Below the pieces are notes generated by a model. The model was not told the DNA's origin. It saw only the letters and a list, made by a program, of their open reading frames with translations, and ran no database searches. Shown here piece after piece: positions 8,621 to 17,469 of a DNA stretch of 64,000 nucleotides. This DNA is from an uncultured Methanomassiliicoccaceae archaeon (GTDB taxonomy: Archaea; Thermoplasmatota; Thermoplasmata; Methanomassiliicoccales; Methanomethylophilaceae). The stretch lies in the NCBI GenBank assembly GCA_905187815.1, contig CAJJJM010000005.1, positions 1 through 64,000 of the forward strand, written 5' to 3'. The position numbers and the translations under genes were made by a program. The stretch's first letter is position 1, and the number at the start of each line of letters is the position of its first letter.

Positions 8621-9721
8621 ATGAAATTTGTACAGATACATGAGTTGGTATCATATCCCGCTTCGAATTTGAACAGGGATGATCTGCAGAGACCGAAGAC
8701 CGTCAGGATGGGAGATTCAACAAGACTGAGGATTTCCTCACAGAGTCTGAAGAGAGCATGGAGAGTCAGCGACGTCATGCACGATGCATTCCCGGAGATG
8801 GGAATCCGCACAAACAAACTGTCAGAGTACATACAGGAGGCTCTGGAAAAGGGGATGACACTCAAAGATCTAATCTCCGGAGGCACTGAGGTCACCAGGC
8901 AACCTGTGGACAGGAAGATTGCCAAGGAGTACGGAGCATCAATAGACGACCGTTTCCGTAGCCAGAAGGCATCTGCCGACGACGATTCGGATGACGATGA
9001 CAAGAAGGGTAAGAAGAAAGAGAAGAAGAAGCAGCTTCTCCATTACTCACCTGCGGAACTCAACCGTGTCGATGAGCTCATGGCCAGGATATCGCAGGGG
9101 GAGAAACCCGAGATTCCGGATATGCTTTCAGAGGGCGACTTCCCTGTGGACATAGCGATGTTCGGGAGGATGGTGGCCAACGATGTCAGATTCAACTGTG
9201 AGGCGGCGGTCCAGGTCGCCCATGCCTTCACTGTCCACAAAGGTGTCGTAGAGGATGATTTCTTCACCGCAGTAGATGACCTCTCAGGTGATGATGACCA
9301 GGGGGCCGGACATCTGTCTGAGCTCGGATTCGGTGCTGGATTGTTCTACATATATATCTGTGTGGATTTCGAACTCCTGACCAAGAACATCGGATCGGAG
9401 GAACTTGCAAGGAAGGCACTTTTTAAGCTGATCGAGGCGTCCGCAACCGTAAGCCCGACAGGGAAGCAGAACTCTTTCGCATCTCGTGCATATGCATCCT
9501 ACATTCTCGTCGAGAAGGGAGACAGACAACCCAGATCACTGTCCTCGGCATTCCTCAAACCAATCAAGGGCGATGATATGTTAAAGGAGGCCATAGACAG
9601 CATCAGGATGACAGAGTCCAATATGAACTCCGTGTTCGGGATGTGCTATGACGACAGCTACGAGATGGACGTGTCGACCGGGACAGGGTCGTTCGAAGGC
9701 CTGGCCGCATTCCTCCAATGA
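8621..9721 (+). CDS. casC: Cascade backbone Cas7e
   Basis: A 366-residue RAMP backbone subunit; six copies coat the crRNA spacer. The start MKFVQIHELVSYPAS and the block 'LNRDDLQRPKTVRMG' with 'LRISSQSLKRAWR' are diagnostic of type I-E Cas7. A highly acidic then basic segment around residues 120-135 (DDDSDDDDKKGKKKEKKK) lies in the thumb/insertion region and is longer and more charged than in the E. coli protein. The ATG at 8621 follows AAGAAG and is chosen over upstream frame extension because it gives the family N-terminus. Confidence 0.93.
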   Translation: MKFVQIHELVSYPASNLNRDDLQRPKTVRMGDSTRLRISSQSLKRAWRVSDVMHDAFPEMGIRTNKLSEYIQEALEKGMTLKDLISGGTEVTRQPVDRKIAKEYGASIDDRFRSQKASADDDSDDDDKKGKKKEKKKQLLHYSPAELNRVDELMARISQGEKPEIPDMLSEGDFPVDIAMFGRMVANDVRFNCEAAVQVAHAFTVHKGVVEDDFFTAVDDLSGDDDQGAGHLSELGFGAGLFYIYICVDFELLTKNIGSEELARKALFKLIEASATVSPTGKQNSFASRAYASYILVEKGDRQPRSLSSAFLKPIKGDDMLKEAIDSIRMTESNMNSVFGMCYDDSYEMDVSTGTGSFEGLAAFLQ

Positions 9722-9730
9722 GTTGGTCCC

Positions 9731-10465
9731 ATGAAATGTCTGGTGTTCCACATCAGTGGGGCTATGGGGAGCTGGGGCAATGCGTTCATGGGCTCTTTCA
9801 GGACCAGTGATATGCATCCCACGAAATCCGCAATCGTGGGAATAATCTCCGCCGCCCTGGGGATCGATCGCGACGATGTGAATTCCCAGAGCAGGCTATT
9901 CAGGGACTATGAGTACGTCGTCGCTTGTGCGGATGGTGCAACGAAGGTTGTGGATTATCACACAGTGGGGACAGCCCCCGTTCCCAATCAGACAGAGGTT
10001 ATAAAGGGGGGATACAGGAAGAACGAGCTTCTCCGTGAGAAGCAGAATACCATACTGTCTGAAAGGGAGTATGTGTGCAATGGATACTATACCGTCTTCA
10101 TGATTCCGACTAATGAGGACGATGAGGATCTGGAGAGATTCAGTGTAGCTCTGGAGAGGCCTCGTTTCACGGTGTATCTTGGAAGGAAGTCATGTCCCAT
10201 GTCATTTCCCATGTGTCCAGAGGTCCTTCACTTCAACCGTCTGTACGATCTGGTGGTAAAGAAGGCTCTGGAACCATTTCTCAGACCGGAGTTCGAAGAG
10301 GCTTCGTATCTCGGAAAGCACGATGGTATGAGGATATACTCGACGTTCGACGTCGATGGTTTCGATCCGATATCGGTTAGCAGACGCTATGACGATGATG
10401 CCGATCATGTGAGATGGCAGTTCGATGAGAGACTTGAGTACGAATATGTGGCGGTGAGGCAATGA
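9731..10465 (+). CDS. casD: Cascade subunit Cas5e
   Basis: A 244-residue RAMP protein that caps the 5' handle of the crRNA. Family signature at the N-terminus: 'LVFHISGAMGSWGNAF' followed by 'HPTKSAIVGIISAALGI', and 'YHTVGTAPVPNQTE'. It is slightly longer than the E. coli CasD because of a C-terminal extension (YEYVAVRQ). It begins 9 nt after cas7 and overlaps cas6e by 4 nt. Confidence 0.92.
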   Translation: MKCLVFHISGAMGSWGNAFMGSFRTSDMHPTKSAIVGIISAALGIDRDDVNSQSRLFRDYEYVVACADGATKVVDYHTVGTAPVPNQTEVIKGGYRKNELLREKQNTILSEREYVCNGYYTVFMIPTNEDDEDLERFSVALERPRFTVYLGRKSCPMSFPMCPEVLHFNRLYDLVVKKALEPFLRPEFEEASYLGKHDGMRIYSTFDVDGFDPISVSRRYDDDADHVRWQFDERLEYEYVAVRQ

Positions 10466-11124
10466 CGCATTACTTCAGCAGATTCACCATTACCCGCAAA
10501 GGCATCGAGGATATCGGTTCGAGGATGGCTAAGGGTGCGTACCCTGTCCACAAAGAGGTGTGGTCTATGTTCCCCGACAATCCCGATGTACACAGGGATT
10601 ATGTGTACTGTATGATGGACGGAGGCAGGATGATATACTGCGTATCAGCACGCGAACCGAGATGTGATACAGGAAACTGGACGGTTGAGGTGAAGAGATA
10701 CGAGCCAGTCATCCATGACGGCGATATCTACAGGTTCTACACATGCGTCAACCCCACAGTGGCCAATGACAGCACCGGCAAGCATCAGCGTCATGATGTC
10801 GTCATGGATCTCAAGAGGAAGGTCCGCGAGTCCGGAGAGCCAGTGGACATGAGGGAGATCATACAGAGATCAGTGACCGACTGGTTCATAAGGAAGGGAA
10901 CCCTGAACGGTTTCGAGCCGATAACGGGTCCTGAATTGGAGATCTCTGCCTACAGACGCAACGAATCATACAAGGCTGGCGTCCAGAAGATAACATTCTC
11001 CACAGTAATCGTGGAGGGATATCTCAGAGTCACTGATTCCGAAGCATTCAACAGGGCCCTGTACAACGGCATCGGATCGGCCAAGGGATTCGGTTGCGGA
11101 ATGCTGATGATAAAGCGTCCATGA
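10462..11124 (+). CDS. casE: crRNA endonuclease Cas6e
   Basis: A 220-residue CRISPR RNA endoribonuclease that cuts the repeat 3' of its hairpin. It has the conserved N-terminal layout with His-30 in 'YPVHKEVWSMFPDN', aligned by eye with the catalytic His of E. coli Cas6e, and the C-terminal glycine-rich loop 'NGIGSAKGFGCGMLMI'. The repeat in the adjacent array can form the matching 6-bp stem. Overlaps cas5 and cas1 by ATGA junctions. Confidence 0.92.
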   Translation: MTHYFSRFTITRKGIEDIGSRMAKGAYPVHKEVWSMFPDNPDVHRDYVYCMMDGGRMIYCVSAREPRCDTGNWTVEVKRYEPVIHDGDIYRFYTCVNPTVANDSTGKHQRHDVVMDLKRKVRESGEPVDMREIIQRSVTDWFIRKGTLNGFEPITGPELEISAYRRNESYKAGVQKITFSTVIVEGYLRVTDSEAFNRALYNGIGSAKGFGCGMLMIKRP

Positions 11125-12110
11125 TTCCGATACGCACATGTGTGCTTCCGTTGAAGGACAGGAGTACTTGCATCTCTGTTGATTGCGGGACCCTTGACGT
11201 AGAGGACGGTGCGTTTGTCCTCAGAGATCTCAGCGGTGTCCGGACCTCCATACCTGTGGCATGCCTGGCATGCATCATGCTCGGTCCCGGTACGACAATC
11301 ACCCATGCAGCGGTATCCCTGGCTGCGGACGTGCGTTGTCTTCTCATCTGGACCGGAGAGAGCGGTGTTCGCCTGTATTCGGTGGGAATGCCGGGCGGAA
11401 GCAGATGTGACAGACTTCTGAACCAGGCACGGGCGGCTCTGATTCCTGAATGTCGTCAGGAAGTGATACGTCGGATGTATCAGTACAGATTCGATGAGAG
11501 CCTGGATTCAGGGTTGAGTGTGGAGCAGATGCGTGGCAAGGAGGCCGCCAGGGTGAAGCGGATCTATGCTGAGCTCTCTCGTGAATATGGGGTTAAGTGG
11601 AACGGCAGGAGATATGATGCCTCGAACTGGAGAAGTGCCGATCCGATAAACAGGTGCATCAGCTCCGCAACATCCTGCCTTTACGGTCTGTCGGAAGCAG
11701 CCGTCCTCATAGCAGGCTACTCTCCAGCCATCGGATTTGTGCACACAGGCAGACCCAGATCGTTTGTATACGATGTTGCGGACCTCTTCAAATACGAAAC
11801 CGTGGTTCCTGTGGCATTCAAGGTCGCATCCGAGCAGAGGGAGGATTTCGAGATACATGTTCGCCATGAATGCAGGGATATGTTCGCACGCGAGCATTTT
11901 TTGGAATCCATGGTTCCGACAATCAATTCCATGTTCCATGGGTTAGAGGCGGATAAAATCGACGGGGTCGTCTCGAGTCCCGACTTCTCATCCAACGATG
12001 GTAGATGCTATGATGGTTCTGATTATCGAGAATGCTCCAAACCGTCTCAGAGGAAGGTTGTCGCTATGGATGTTCGAGTTAAAACCAGGTGTGTATTTGG
12101 TCGACTGTAA
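11121..12110 (+). CDS. cas1: CRISPR integrase Cas1e with extended C-terminus
   Basis: The type I-E integrase that inserts spacers together with Cas2. Recognisable blocks: 'LDVEDGAFVLRDLSGVRT', 'KWNGRRYDASNW', 'INRCISSATSCLYG' and 'PAIGFVHTGRPRSFVYD', including the catalytic Glu, His and Asp positions. The ATG at 11121 overlaps the cas6e stop (ATGA) and fits the family start. The frame runs to 12110 (329 residues), about 100 nt into cas2 in another frame. The last 35 or so residues therefore look like out-of-frame cas2 sequence rather than conserved Cas1; E. coli Cas1 has 305. Confidence 0.9.
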   Translation: MIPIRTCVLPLKDRSTCISVDCGTLDVEDGAFVLRDLSGVRTSIPVACLACIMLGPGTTITHAAVSLAADVRCLLIWTGESGVRLYSVGMPGGSRCDRLLNQARAALIPECRQEVIRRMYQYRFDESLDSGLSVEQMRGKEAARVKRIYAELSREYGVKWNGRRYDASNWRSADPINRCISSATSCLYGLSEAAVLIAGYSPAIGFVHTGRPRSFVYDVADLFKYETVVPVAFKVASEQREDFEIHVRHECRDMFAREHFLESMVPTINSMFHGLEADKIDGVVSSPDFSSNDGRCYDGSDYRECSKPSQRKVVAMDVRVKTRCVFGRL

Positions 12111-12294
12111 TTCCAGGTTGCGCGAATGGATATGGGATATGGTATGTCAGAACATAGGCAGAGGGTCGGCGATGATGGCCTGGTCAACTAGCAGGGAGGA
12201 GTTCGGATTCGACATCGAAGTGATAGGTGATACAAAGAGAGTCGTTTCAAGCATCGATGGGATCAAAATGCTGTCAAAAACAGACTATAATTAA
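12010..12294 (+). CDS. cas2: CRISPR adaptation protein Cas2e
   Basis: A 94-residue Cas2 of the type I-E (CasF-like) group: 'LIIENAPNRLRGRLSLWMFE', 'GVYLVDCNSRLREWIWD' and 'AMMAWSTSREEFGFDIE'. It forms the dimer bridging two Cas1 dimers. The start at 12010 gives the same length as the E. coli protein; an in-frame ATG at 11998 adds four residues. No clear ribosome binding site is visible because the start is buried in cas1. The TAA stop is only 20 nt before the first CRISPR repeat. Confidence 0.93.
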   Translation: MMVLIIENAPNRLRGRLSLWMFELKPGVYLVDCNSRLREWIWDMVCQNIGRGSAMMAWSTSREEFGFDIEVIGDTKRVVSSIDGIKMLSKTDYN

Positions 12295-12314
12295 TCTTCT
12301 ATATAATTTGGATA
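12295..12314 (+). promoter_or_regulatory. Very short AT-rich CRISPR leader
   Basis: Only 20 nt, almost all A/T with TATATAATTTGG, separate the cas2 stop from the first repeat. The degenerate repeats are at the far end of the array, so this side is the leader side. A TATA-like element here could start pre-crRNA transcription only inside the array, so transcription probably comes from the cas operon or from within cas2. Confidence 0.55.
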
Positions 12315-13318
12315 GAGTTCCCCACGTATGTGGGGATGAACCGGACGAGTTCATACCGGAGCGCTACACACAGAAGAGTTCCCCACGTATGTGGGGATGA
12401 ACCGATGCTGAATGCCGCGTTGATCTTCTGGAGGTCGAGTTCCCCACGTATGTGGGGATGAACCGGGATGGACCGAGAGGCTTATCGCCAAGACAAAGAG
12501 TTCCCCACGTATGTGGGGATGAACCGATATGGGAGGACTTCAAGGCATGGGCCATCGAGAGTTCCCCACGTATGTGGGGATGAACCGGTTAGGATGGGCA
12601 ACTATTCCGCCGAACTGGAGAGTTCCCCACGTATGTGGGGATGAACCGTCGCCGTGGTTGATGGCGAGCTGCTTATCGACGAGTTCCCCACGTATGTGGG
12701 GATGAACCGGCGAAAGATGACCTTGTCACCCATCCATCCGAGAGTTCCCCACGTATGTGGGGATGAACCGACACCCATCAAGGTCGAGAGAGCCGGGACC
12801 GTGAGTTCCCCACGTATGTGGGGATGAACCGCTGGCCGACGTCGCAGTTCAGGGTCTGAGCGAGAGTTCCCCACGTATGTGGGGATGAACCGACCTCGTC
12901 GCGGGTGTACTGCGGGAGGAGCTCGAGTTCCCCACGTATGTGGGGATGAACCGGAGTTGCCGCTGAGGACGAGGTCGGCAACGGAGAGTTCCCCACGCAT
13001 GTGGGGATGAACCGTGGCGTGTCCAGGACAAGGGACTCTACAAGGCGAGTTCCCCACGTATGTGTGGATGAACCGGACGAGGACTGGCAGCGCATCGGAT
13101 CGTATGTGAGTTCCCCACGCATGTGGGGATGAACCGTTCTGGGCCTCGTCCAGCACGAGCATGAATATGAGTTCCTCACGTATGTGGGGATGAACCGGAC
13201 ACCATCACGCCGCTGAACGAGGCGTACTGGAGTTCCCCACGTATGTGGGGATGAACTATTTTCTTCTCCCTGAATCCCGGGGGGCCGAGGAGTTCTCAAT
13301 ATATGTGGGGATAAGTTC
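12315..13318 (+). CRISPR. Type I-E CRISPR array, 17 repeats, 16 spacers
   Basis: 29-bp repeats occur every 61 bp, at 12315, 12376, 12437, 12498, 12559, 12620, 12681, 12742, 12803, 12864, 12925, 12986, 13047, 13108, 13169, 13230 and 13290; spacers are 32 bp (the last is 31). The repeat starts GAGTTCCCCACGTATG and ends GTGGGGATGAACCG, with a 6-bp stem CCCCAC/GTGGGG and loop GTAT, so processed crRNAs would carry the 8-nt handle AUGAACCG. Repeats 12-15 have single changes; repeat 16 ends in CTAT and repeat 17 is strongly decayed, marking the old, trailer end. Spacer age therefore increases from left to right. Confidence 0.98.
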
Positions 13319-13593
13319 AAAACCTGCAATTGCGGTCATAAGTTCAGACTTCCCGATGCACAAGATGCATTGATATGCTCCGAGGATGTTACCGAGAGGT
13401 TCGGCTGAGTCTATAGTTAAAGCCAGAGCAATCGAGAAAGACCATCATGAGGTGTTTCTAGAAGCTGATGTGGATGAGGTCTGTGAAGAGATGTGGACTC
13501 CGAAGACTATCTTGAATCGGATAGTCGAGTATTGACTCGAGCTATGGGGTTGAGCCAAAATCACTTATTTCAGATGATGATGGCTTAGCTTAT
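13319..13593. other. Trailer region with possible decayed small gene
   Basis: No firm gene. One frame (about 13325-13408) reads TCNCGHKFRLPDAQDALICS with a zinc-ribbon-like CxCG, ending in TGA. A second frame with ATG at 13386 and GAGG directly before it runs 49 codons to 13535 (MLPRGSAESIVKARAIEKD... ILNRIVEY). Together they look like one gene broken by a frameshift, perhaps part of an older mobile element, but no family is recognised. Confidence 0.35.
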
Positions 13594-15489
13594 ATGATCA
13601 TCTACAGCGACACCAAATCAGGTTTCATCGATGACATAGTCAACGGAGTCCTGGACGAGAAGCTGGAGTCGCTGATGAGGGAGAGCTTCGGGAAGGGGAT
13701 ATCGGAAAGGGAGGTCCGTGCCTGGCGCAACTCCCTCACATACATGGGCAACATACTGGGGGCCTCCTCGATCCCCGACGACTCAGGCATCGCGATCGAG
13801 TACGGGATCCCCTACACCTCGAAGCGCGTCGATCTGATAGTCACGGGTCTGAACGAGTCCGGAGGCAACTCTGCCGTCATCGTCGAGCTTAAGCAGTGGG
13901 ACTCCGCCGAGGCGGTTCCTGGGAAGGACGGGGTCGTCCGCACTGCCGTCGGAGGAGGGATTCACGAGGTTACCCACCCGTCGTATCAGGCATGGTCGTA
14001 CGCCGAGGCCATCGAGGACTTCAACGCCGACGTCCGCGACAGGGGAATGACCCTTGCACCATGCGCATGCCTCCACAACTACGTCCCGCCGATGCCCGAT
14101 CCCCTGGCATCCGACATCTATTCCGAGTACATCTCTAAGGCCCCCATGTTCACCAAGCACCAGGGGTCCGATCTGAGGGGCTTCCTGGAGAGGTTCATAA
14201 GGAAGGGGGACGGGGGCGAGACGATATTCATCCTGGACCGGGGGAGGCTGAAGCCGTCCAAGTCCCTCCAGGACGTCCTCGCATCCATGATGCGCGGCAA
14301 CAGGGAGTTCACGCTTCTGGATACCCAGAAGGTGGTCTACGAGGAGGTGCTCCATCAGGCGAGGATGATCGCCCGCGGCGGAGAGAAGAGGGTGGTGGTC
14401 ATCCGCGGCGGTCCCGGGACGGGCAAGACCGTGATGGCGGTGAACCTCCTATCGGACATCACCTCGATAGGGATGTCCTCGCTGTACGTATCCAAGAACG
14501 CCGCACCCAGGAACGTCTACAGCGTTCGGCTGAAGGGTCAGAAGAGCGGACGCAGCAGGGTAGACAAGCTGTTCGTCGGATCGGGGAGCTTCGTCAACGC
14601 GGAGGCGGATGTGTTCGACGTCCTGCTGGCGGACGAGGCGCACAGACTCAACGAGAAGAGCGGCCTCTACCAGAACATGGGCGAGAACCAGGTGATGGAG
14701 ATCATCAGAGCGTCGAAGCTGTCGGTCTTCTTCATAGACGAGGACCAGAGGGTCACCCTGAGGGACATAGGCACCGTGGACGAGATCAGGAGGTATGCGA
14801 GGCTACTCGGTGCCACAGTGTCCGAGATGGAGCTAGATTCCCAGTTCAGGTGCTCGGGGTCGGACGGATACCTGTCCTGGCTGGACGATGTGCTCCAGAT
14901 CAGGGAGACGGCCAACATGGACATGGAGGATCCCGGCTTCCAGTACGACTTCAGGGTCTACGACGACCCGAACGAGCTGAGGGCCGACATCGAGGATAGG
15001 AACGCGGTAAACAACAGGTCCAGGATGGTCGCCGGATACTGCTGGAACTGGATATCCGGGGGAAAGGACGATTCAAACGTCCATGACGTCACGATTCCCG
15101 GGTCGGATTTCGGCATGAGCTGGAACCTCGGAAGCAGCCAGACATGGGCGATAGACGAGGACTCTATAAATGAAATAGGCTGCATCCACACCTGTCAGGG
15201 CCTGGAGTTCGATTATGTCGGTGTGATCATCGGCGATGACATGAGGTACGAGGACGGGGTCGTGGTCACCGACGCCACCAAGAGGGCGAAGACCGACCAG
15301 TCGCTGAGGGGTCTGAGGAAGCAGTACCCCGATGAGGCGGAGGCCAGAAGGGTCGCCGACCGGATCATCAAGAACACGTACAAGGTACTGATGTCCAGAG
15401 GGATGAAGGGCTGCTACGTCTACTGCACCGATCCCGGGATGAGGGAGCATCTGAGAAAGATGTCGATCTCCGGACGGAATCTGTTTTGA
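13594..15489 (+). CDS. PD-(D/E)XK nuclease-like domain fused to DUF2075 ATPase/helicase
   Basis: A 631-residue protein. Residues 60-105 fit a PD-(D/E)XK nuclease core: D80 in 'SKRVDLIVTG' and E98-x-K100 in 'AVIVELKQW'. The C-terminal half is a DUF2075 SF1-like motor: Walker A 'GGPGTGKTVMAV' (about 271), Walker B 'LLADEAHRLN' (about 345), 'FFIDEDQRV', 'DSQFRCSG', and a late 'HTCQGLEFDYVGVI'. It probably acts on nucleic acid. The position next to a CRISPR array and other defence-like genes suggests a role in antiviral immunity, but this is inference. The ATG at 13594 is the first in frame; the gene has regained high G+C. Confidence 0.85.
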   Translation: MIIYSDTKSGFIDDIVNGVLDEKLESLMRESFGKGISEREVRAWRNSLTYMGNILGASSIPDDSGIAIEYGIPYTSKRVDLIVTGLNESGGNSAVIVELKQWDSAEAVPGKDGVVRTAVGGGIHEVTHPSYQAWSYAEAIEDFNADVRDRGMTLAPCACLHNYVPPMPDPLASDIYSEYISKAPMFTKHQGSDLRGFLERFIRKGDGGETIFILDRGRLKPSKSLQDVLASMMRGNREFTLLDTQKVVYEEVLHQARMIARGGEKRVVVIRGGPGTGKTVMAVNLLSDITSIGMSSLYVSKNAAPRNVYSVRLKGQKSGRSRVDKLFVGSGSFVNAEADVFDVLLADEAHRLNEKSGLYQNMGENQVMEIIRASKLSVFFIDEDQRVTLRDIGTVDEIRRYARLLGATVSEMELDSQFRCSGSDGYLSWLDDVLQIRETANMDMEDPGFQYDFRVYDDPNELRADIEDRNAVNNRSRMVAGYCWNWISGGKDDSNVHDVTIPGSDFGMSWNLGSSQTWAIDEDSINEIGCIHTCQGLEFDYVGVIIGDDMRYEDGVVVTDATKRAKTDQSLRGLRKQYPDEAEARRVADRIIKNTYKVLMSRGMKGCYVYCTDPGMREHLRKMSISGRNLF

Positions 15490-15829
15490 TCCGAATAATC
15501 AGGATACTCCGCTACCTATACTCCCTCGAATGGCTGGGGTCAGTGCCGATTACGACAGCGGGTCCAGCCTCGATTTCGATCCGGAACCGGGACATCGTCG
15601 ACCAGGCAGGTGAGTCGTGCAAGCCGTTCGCGGAATATTTCGGAATCCAGACGAGGTATGTACGGAACCTGTCATGGGTGGACACAGGTGAATTGCGCTC
15701 GGGCATCGCCGATGCGGGGAGCTCCTGGAATCCGTGGAGCGCTACAGGGCGAAGGGGAGGGACAGGGCGATCGTCGATCTGATGGGCTCCAGGGCGGATG
15801 ACGTATGTGTTTCGTTGAGATCGCCCTGA
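15486..15829 (+). pseudogene. Remnant of a small gene with frameshift(s)
   Basis: Frame from 15486 reads ...'QAGESCKPFAEYFGIQTRYV' 'RNLSWVDTGELRSGIADAG' with coding-like composition, then continues better in a second frame from about 15715 as 'GELLESVERYRAKGRDRA' 'IVDLMGSRADDVCV', ending in TGA at 15827-15829. A third frame at 15530 (MAGVSADYDSGSSLDFDPEPG) may be its true start. I read this as one small protein of about 100 residues broken by one or two indels. The family is not recognised. It overlaps the end of the DUF2075 gene by 4 nt, as a real downstream cistron would. Confidence 0.4.
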
Positions 15830-15935
15830 CGGCATCAGTGATGCCGAGTCTCTTTCGCTCCGGCATCCGAATCTAATGTAGTCCGTTTGGAAACCATTCG
15901 TCTCTCAGTGCTCCATCATCGTATGAAGATGGGCC

Positions 15936-16700
15936 TCACGCGAGTCCTTCCTTCTCGAGATAGCGGTCGAAGTCCTCATTCATCCCGATATGACCTATGA
16001 ACAGTTTGTCGGAACGGTTGATTAGTTTGTTCCTTGCCGACTCGGGTATGTCATTGGATTCGTCTACTATCGTGAGCGATCTGAACCTCAGGCCGATCTC
16101 CGAAGACAGAACGACCATCCCGTAGAGTGCGGTGAGGCAGCGCTCCTTGTTGGATACGATGAATATGATGGTCGGCTCATCATCATCGATGTAGGCATCC
16201 GCCACAATGTCCTCTTTGTCTCCCAGATGCTTGTCGAACTCGCATCTCGATCCGAGCTTCTCCCTGAGGGCCTGCTTCGTGTCCTCCACGAAGGTGTTGT
16301 GGACGGTGCTGCGGGTGAGGTATGAGAGTTCGGACGCCTGAAGTATGGTCTGTATCATCGACATCAGACATCCTGCCGCATTTTCCACGGAGGCGTCGAC
16401 ACTCATGACGCCATCCTCGAATCCGATCCCGTTCGATCCAGCGACCTTCTCCAGTAATCTCCTTCTGTTTTCGCTCAGGTTCACCGAGTATGACACCCAC
16501 ATGGATGTATGTCCCTCATCCGTCAGTATCCAGCCACCATCTCTTCTTTTGAGGATTATGTGGAGCTCATCACCATCGGGGAAACTGAATCCAGTGTGTA
16601 TCATGAAGCGGTCGATGCCTCTGGTCTCGAAACTGATGCTGGAGCATATGCCGATCCTCATCGCGTTGGCCATCGATTCGGAGTCATTCATAGAAGTCAC
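15936..16700 (-). CDS. DUF1828/DUF1829-type protein
   Basis: A 254-residue protein. The N-terminal part has the DUF1828 pattern: a polar strand 'FSFPDGDELHIILKRR' followed by 'GGWILTDEGHTSMWVS'. The C-terminal half (about 130-250) resembles the companion DUF1829 region. Biochemical function is unknown; members are often found among mobile or defence genes. It stands alone, divergent from nothing obvious, inside the defence-like block after the CRISPR array. The 168 bp between it and the next gene show no feature I can name. Start at 16700 is the first ATG; MANAMRIG at 16670 is an alternative. Confidence 0.7.
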   Translation of the reverse strand: MTSMNDSESMANAMRIGICSSISFETRGIDRFMIHTGFSFPDGDELHIILKRRDGGWILTDEGHTSMWVSYSVNLSENRRRLLEKVAGSNGIGFEDGVMSVDASVENAAGCLMSMIQTILQASELSYLTRSTVHNTFVEDTKQALREKLGSRCEFDKHLGDKEDIVADAYIDDDEPTIIFIVSNKERCLTALYGMVVLSSEIGLRFRSLTIVDESNDIPESARNKLINRSDKLFIGHIGMNEDFDRYLEKEGLA

Positions 16701-16869
16701 ACAACCTGCTGTTCCCAGAGAGGCCTCTGGGTCTGATGTTCATGTCAGAGACGAACAATGTCACTGCCTGATTAATCGTTTCGCTTTCACAATGGGTTCG
16801 TAGCCCCGGGTACGGACGCTCCCGTCGTACAGATATGACCACCCCTGGGATGTTCCGCATCCTGTTCCA

Positions 16870-17469
16870 TCATTCGGTCAGGAATCCCCAGTCCTTCCTT
16901 CTTGGCGGTTCTATCGAATCCTGGTATGCCGGGACCCTCCTCATGACATGGTACAGGAGGATCTCCATGTTCGTGTGCTCATAGTCGCGGAGCCCTTCGT
17001 AGAACGAGATGATAGTCTCTCTCCCCCTCAGGCGGTTGGCGAGCTTCTGATAGAAGTCATCCTTCCTGCCGACGAGCCTGCCGAGACCTATGCCCTCGAT
17101 CACCGCATCCAGGTTCGGATGGTTCAGCACCGGATGCACCGACTCCGCCAGTGGGACGTCCCGGAGAAGGTTCCCGGTGATGTAGGGCAGCACGTTCCTG
17201 TCATCGCCGTCATGGTCCACCACGGGGAATATCCCCAGGCCAGGGATGTGTCCCGATCTGTGGTCCAACCCTCTCCATCTGTCGGCGAGCACCCTCTCCG
17301 TGATGAACGGCCTCTCGGACAGCACCTGAGGCAGATGGGGCATCGGTATGCCGCGCTCGCCGTTTTCGAGGCTGAAGATGTTGGCGTCGATGTCGAATCT
17401 GGTGAACAGCCCCCAGAACAGCAGGACCTCGGACTTCCCGTGCGCTATGATCACGTGGTCGGTTCCCAT
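16870..17469 (-). CDS. TOPRIM-like partner of the AAA ATPase
   Basis: A protein of about 199 residues. It begins MGTDHVIIAHGKSEVLLFW: the beta strand plus GKSE is reminiscent of the Glu motif of OLD/RloB-type TOPRIM domains ('xxEGxTE'). A second acidic motif 'PVVDHDGDDRNV' at about residue 105 would be the DxD pair. This suggests a metal-dependent nuclease. The ATG at 17469 has GAGGG 9 nt upstream; the ATG at 17478 directly abuts it. It lies inside the 3' end of the ATPase frame. An OLD-like ATPase plus nuclease pair is the working interpretation; catalytic function is not proven. Confidence 0.6.
   Translation of the reverse strand: MGTDHVIIAHGKSEVLLFWGLFTRFDIDANIFSLENGERGIPMPHLPQVLSERPFITERVLADRWRGLDHRSGHIPGLGIFPVVDHDGDDRNVLPYITGNLLRDVPLAESVHPVLNHPNLDAVIEGIGLGRLVGRKDDFYQKLANRLRGRETIISFYEGLRDYEHTNMEILLYHVMRRVPAYQDSIEPPRRKDWGFLTE

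Noticed and set aside
12364..13329. Long antisense frames across the CRISPR array with repeated 'GSSPHTWGT' peptides
   Set aside because: They are simply translations of the CRISPR repeat in three frames, not proteins.
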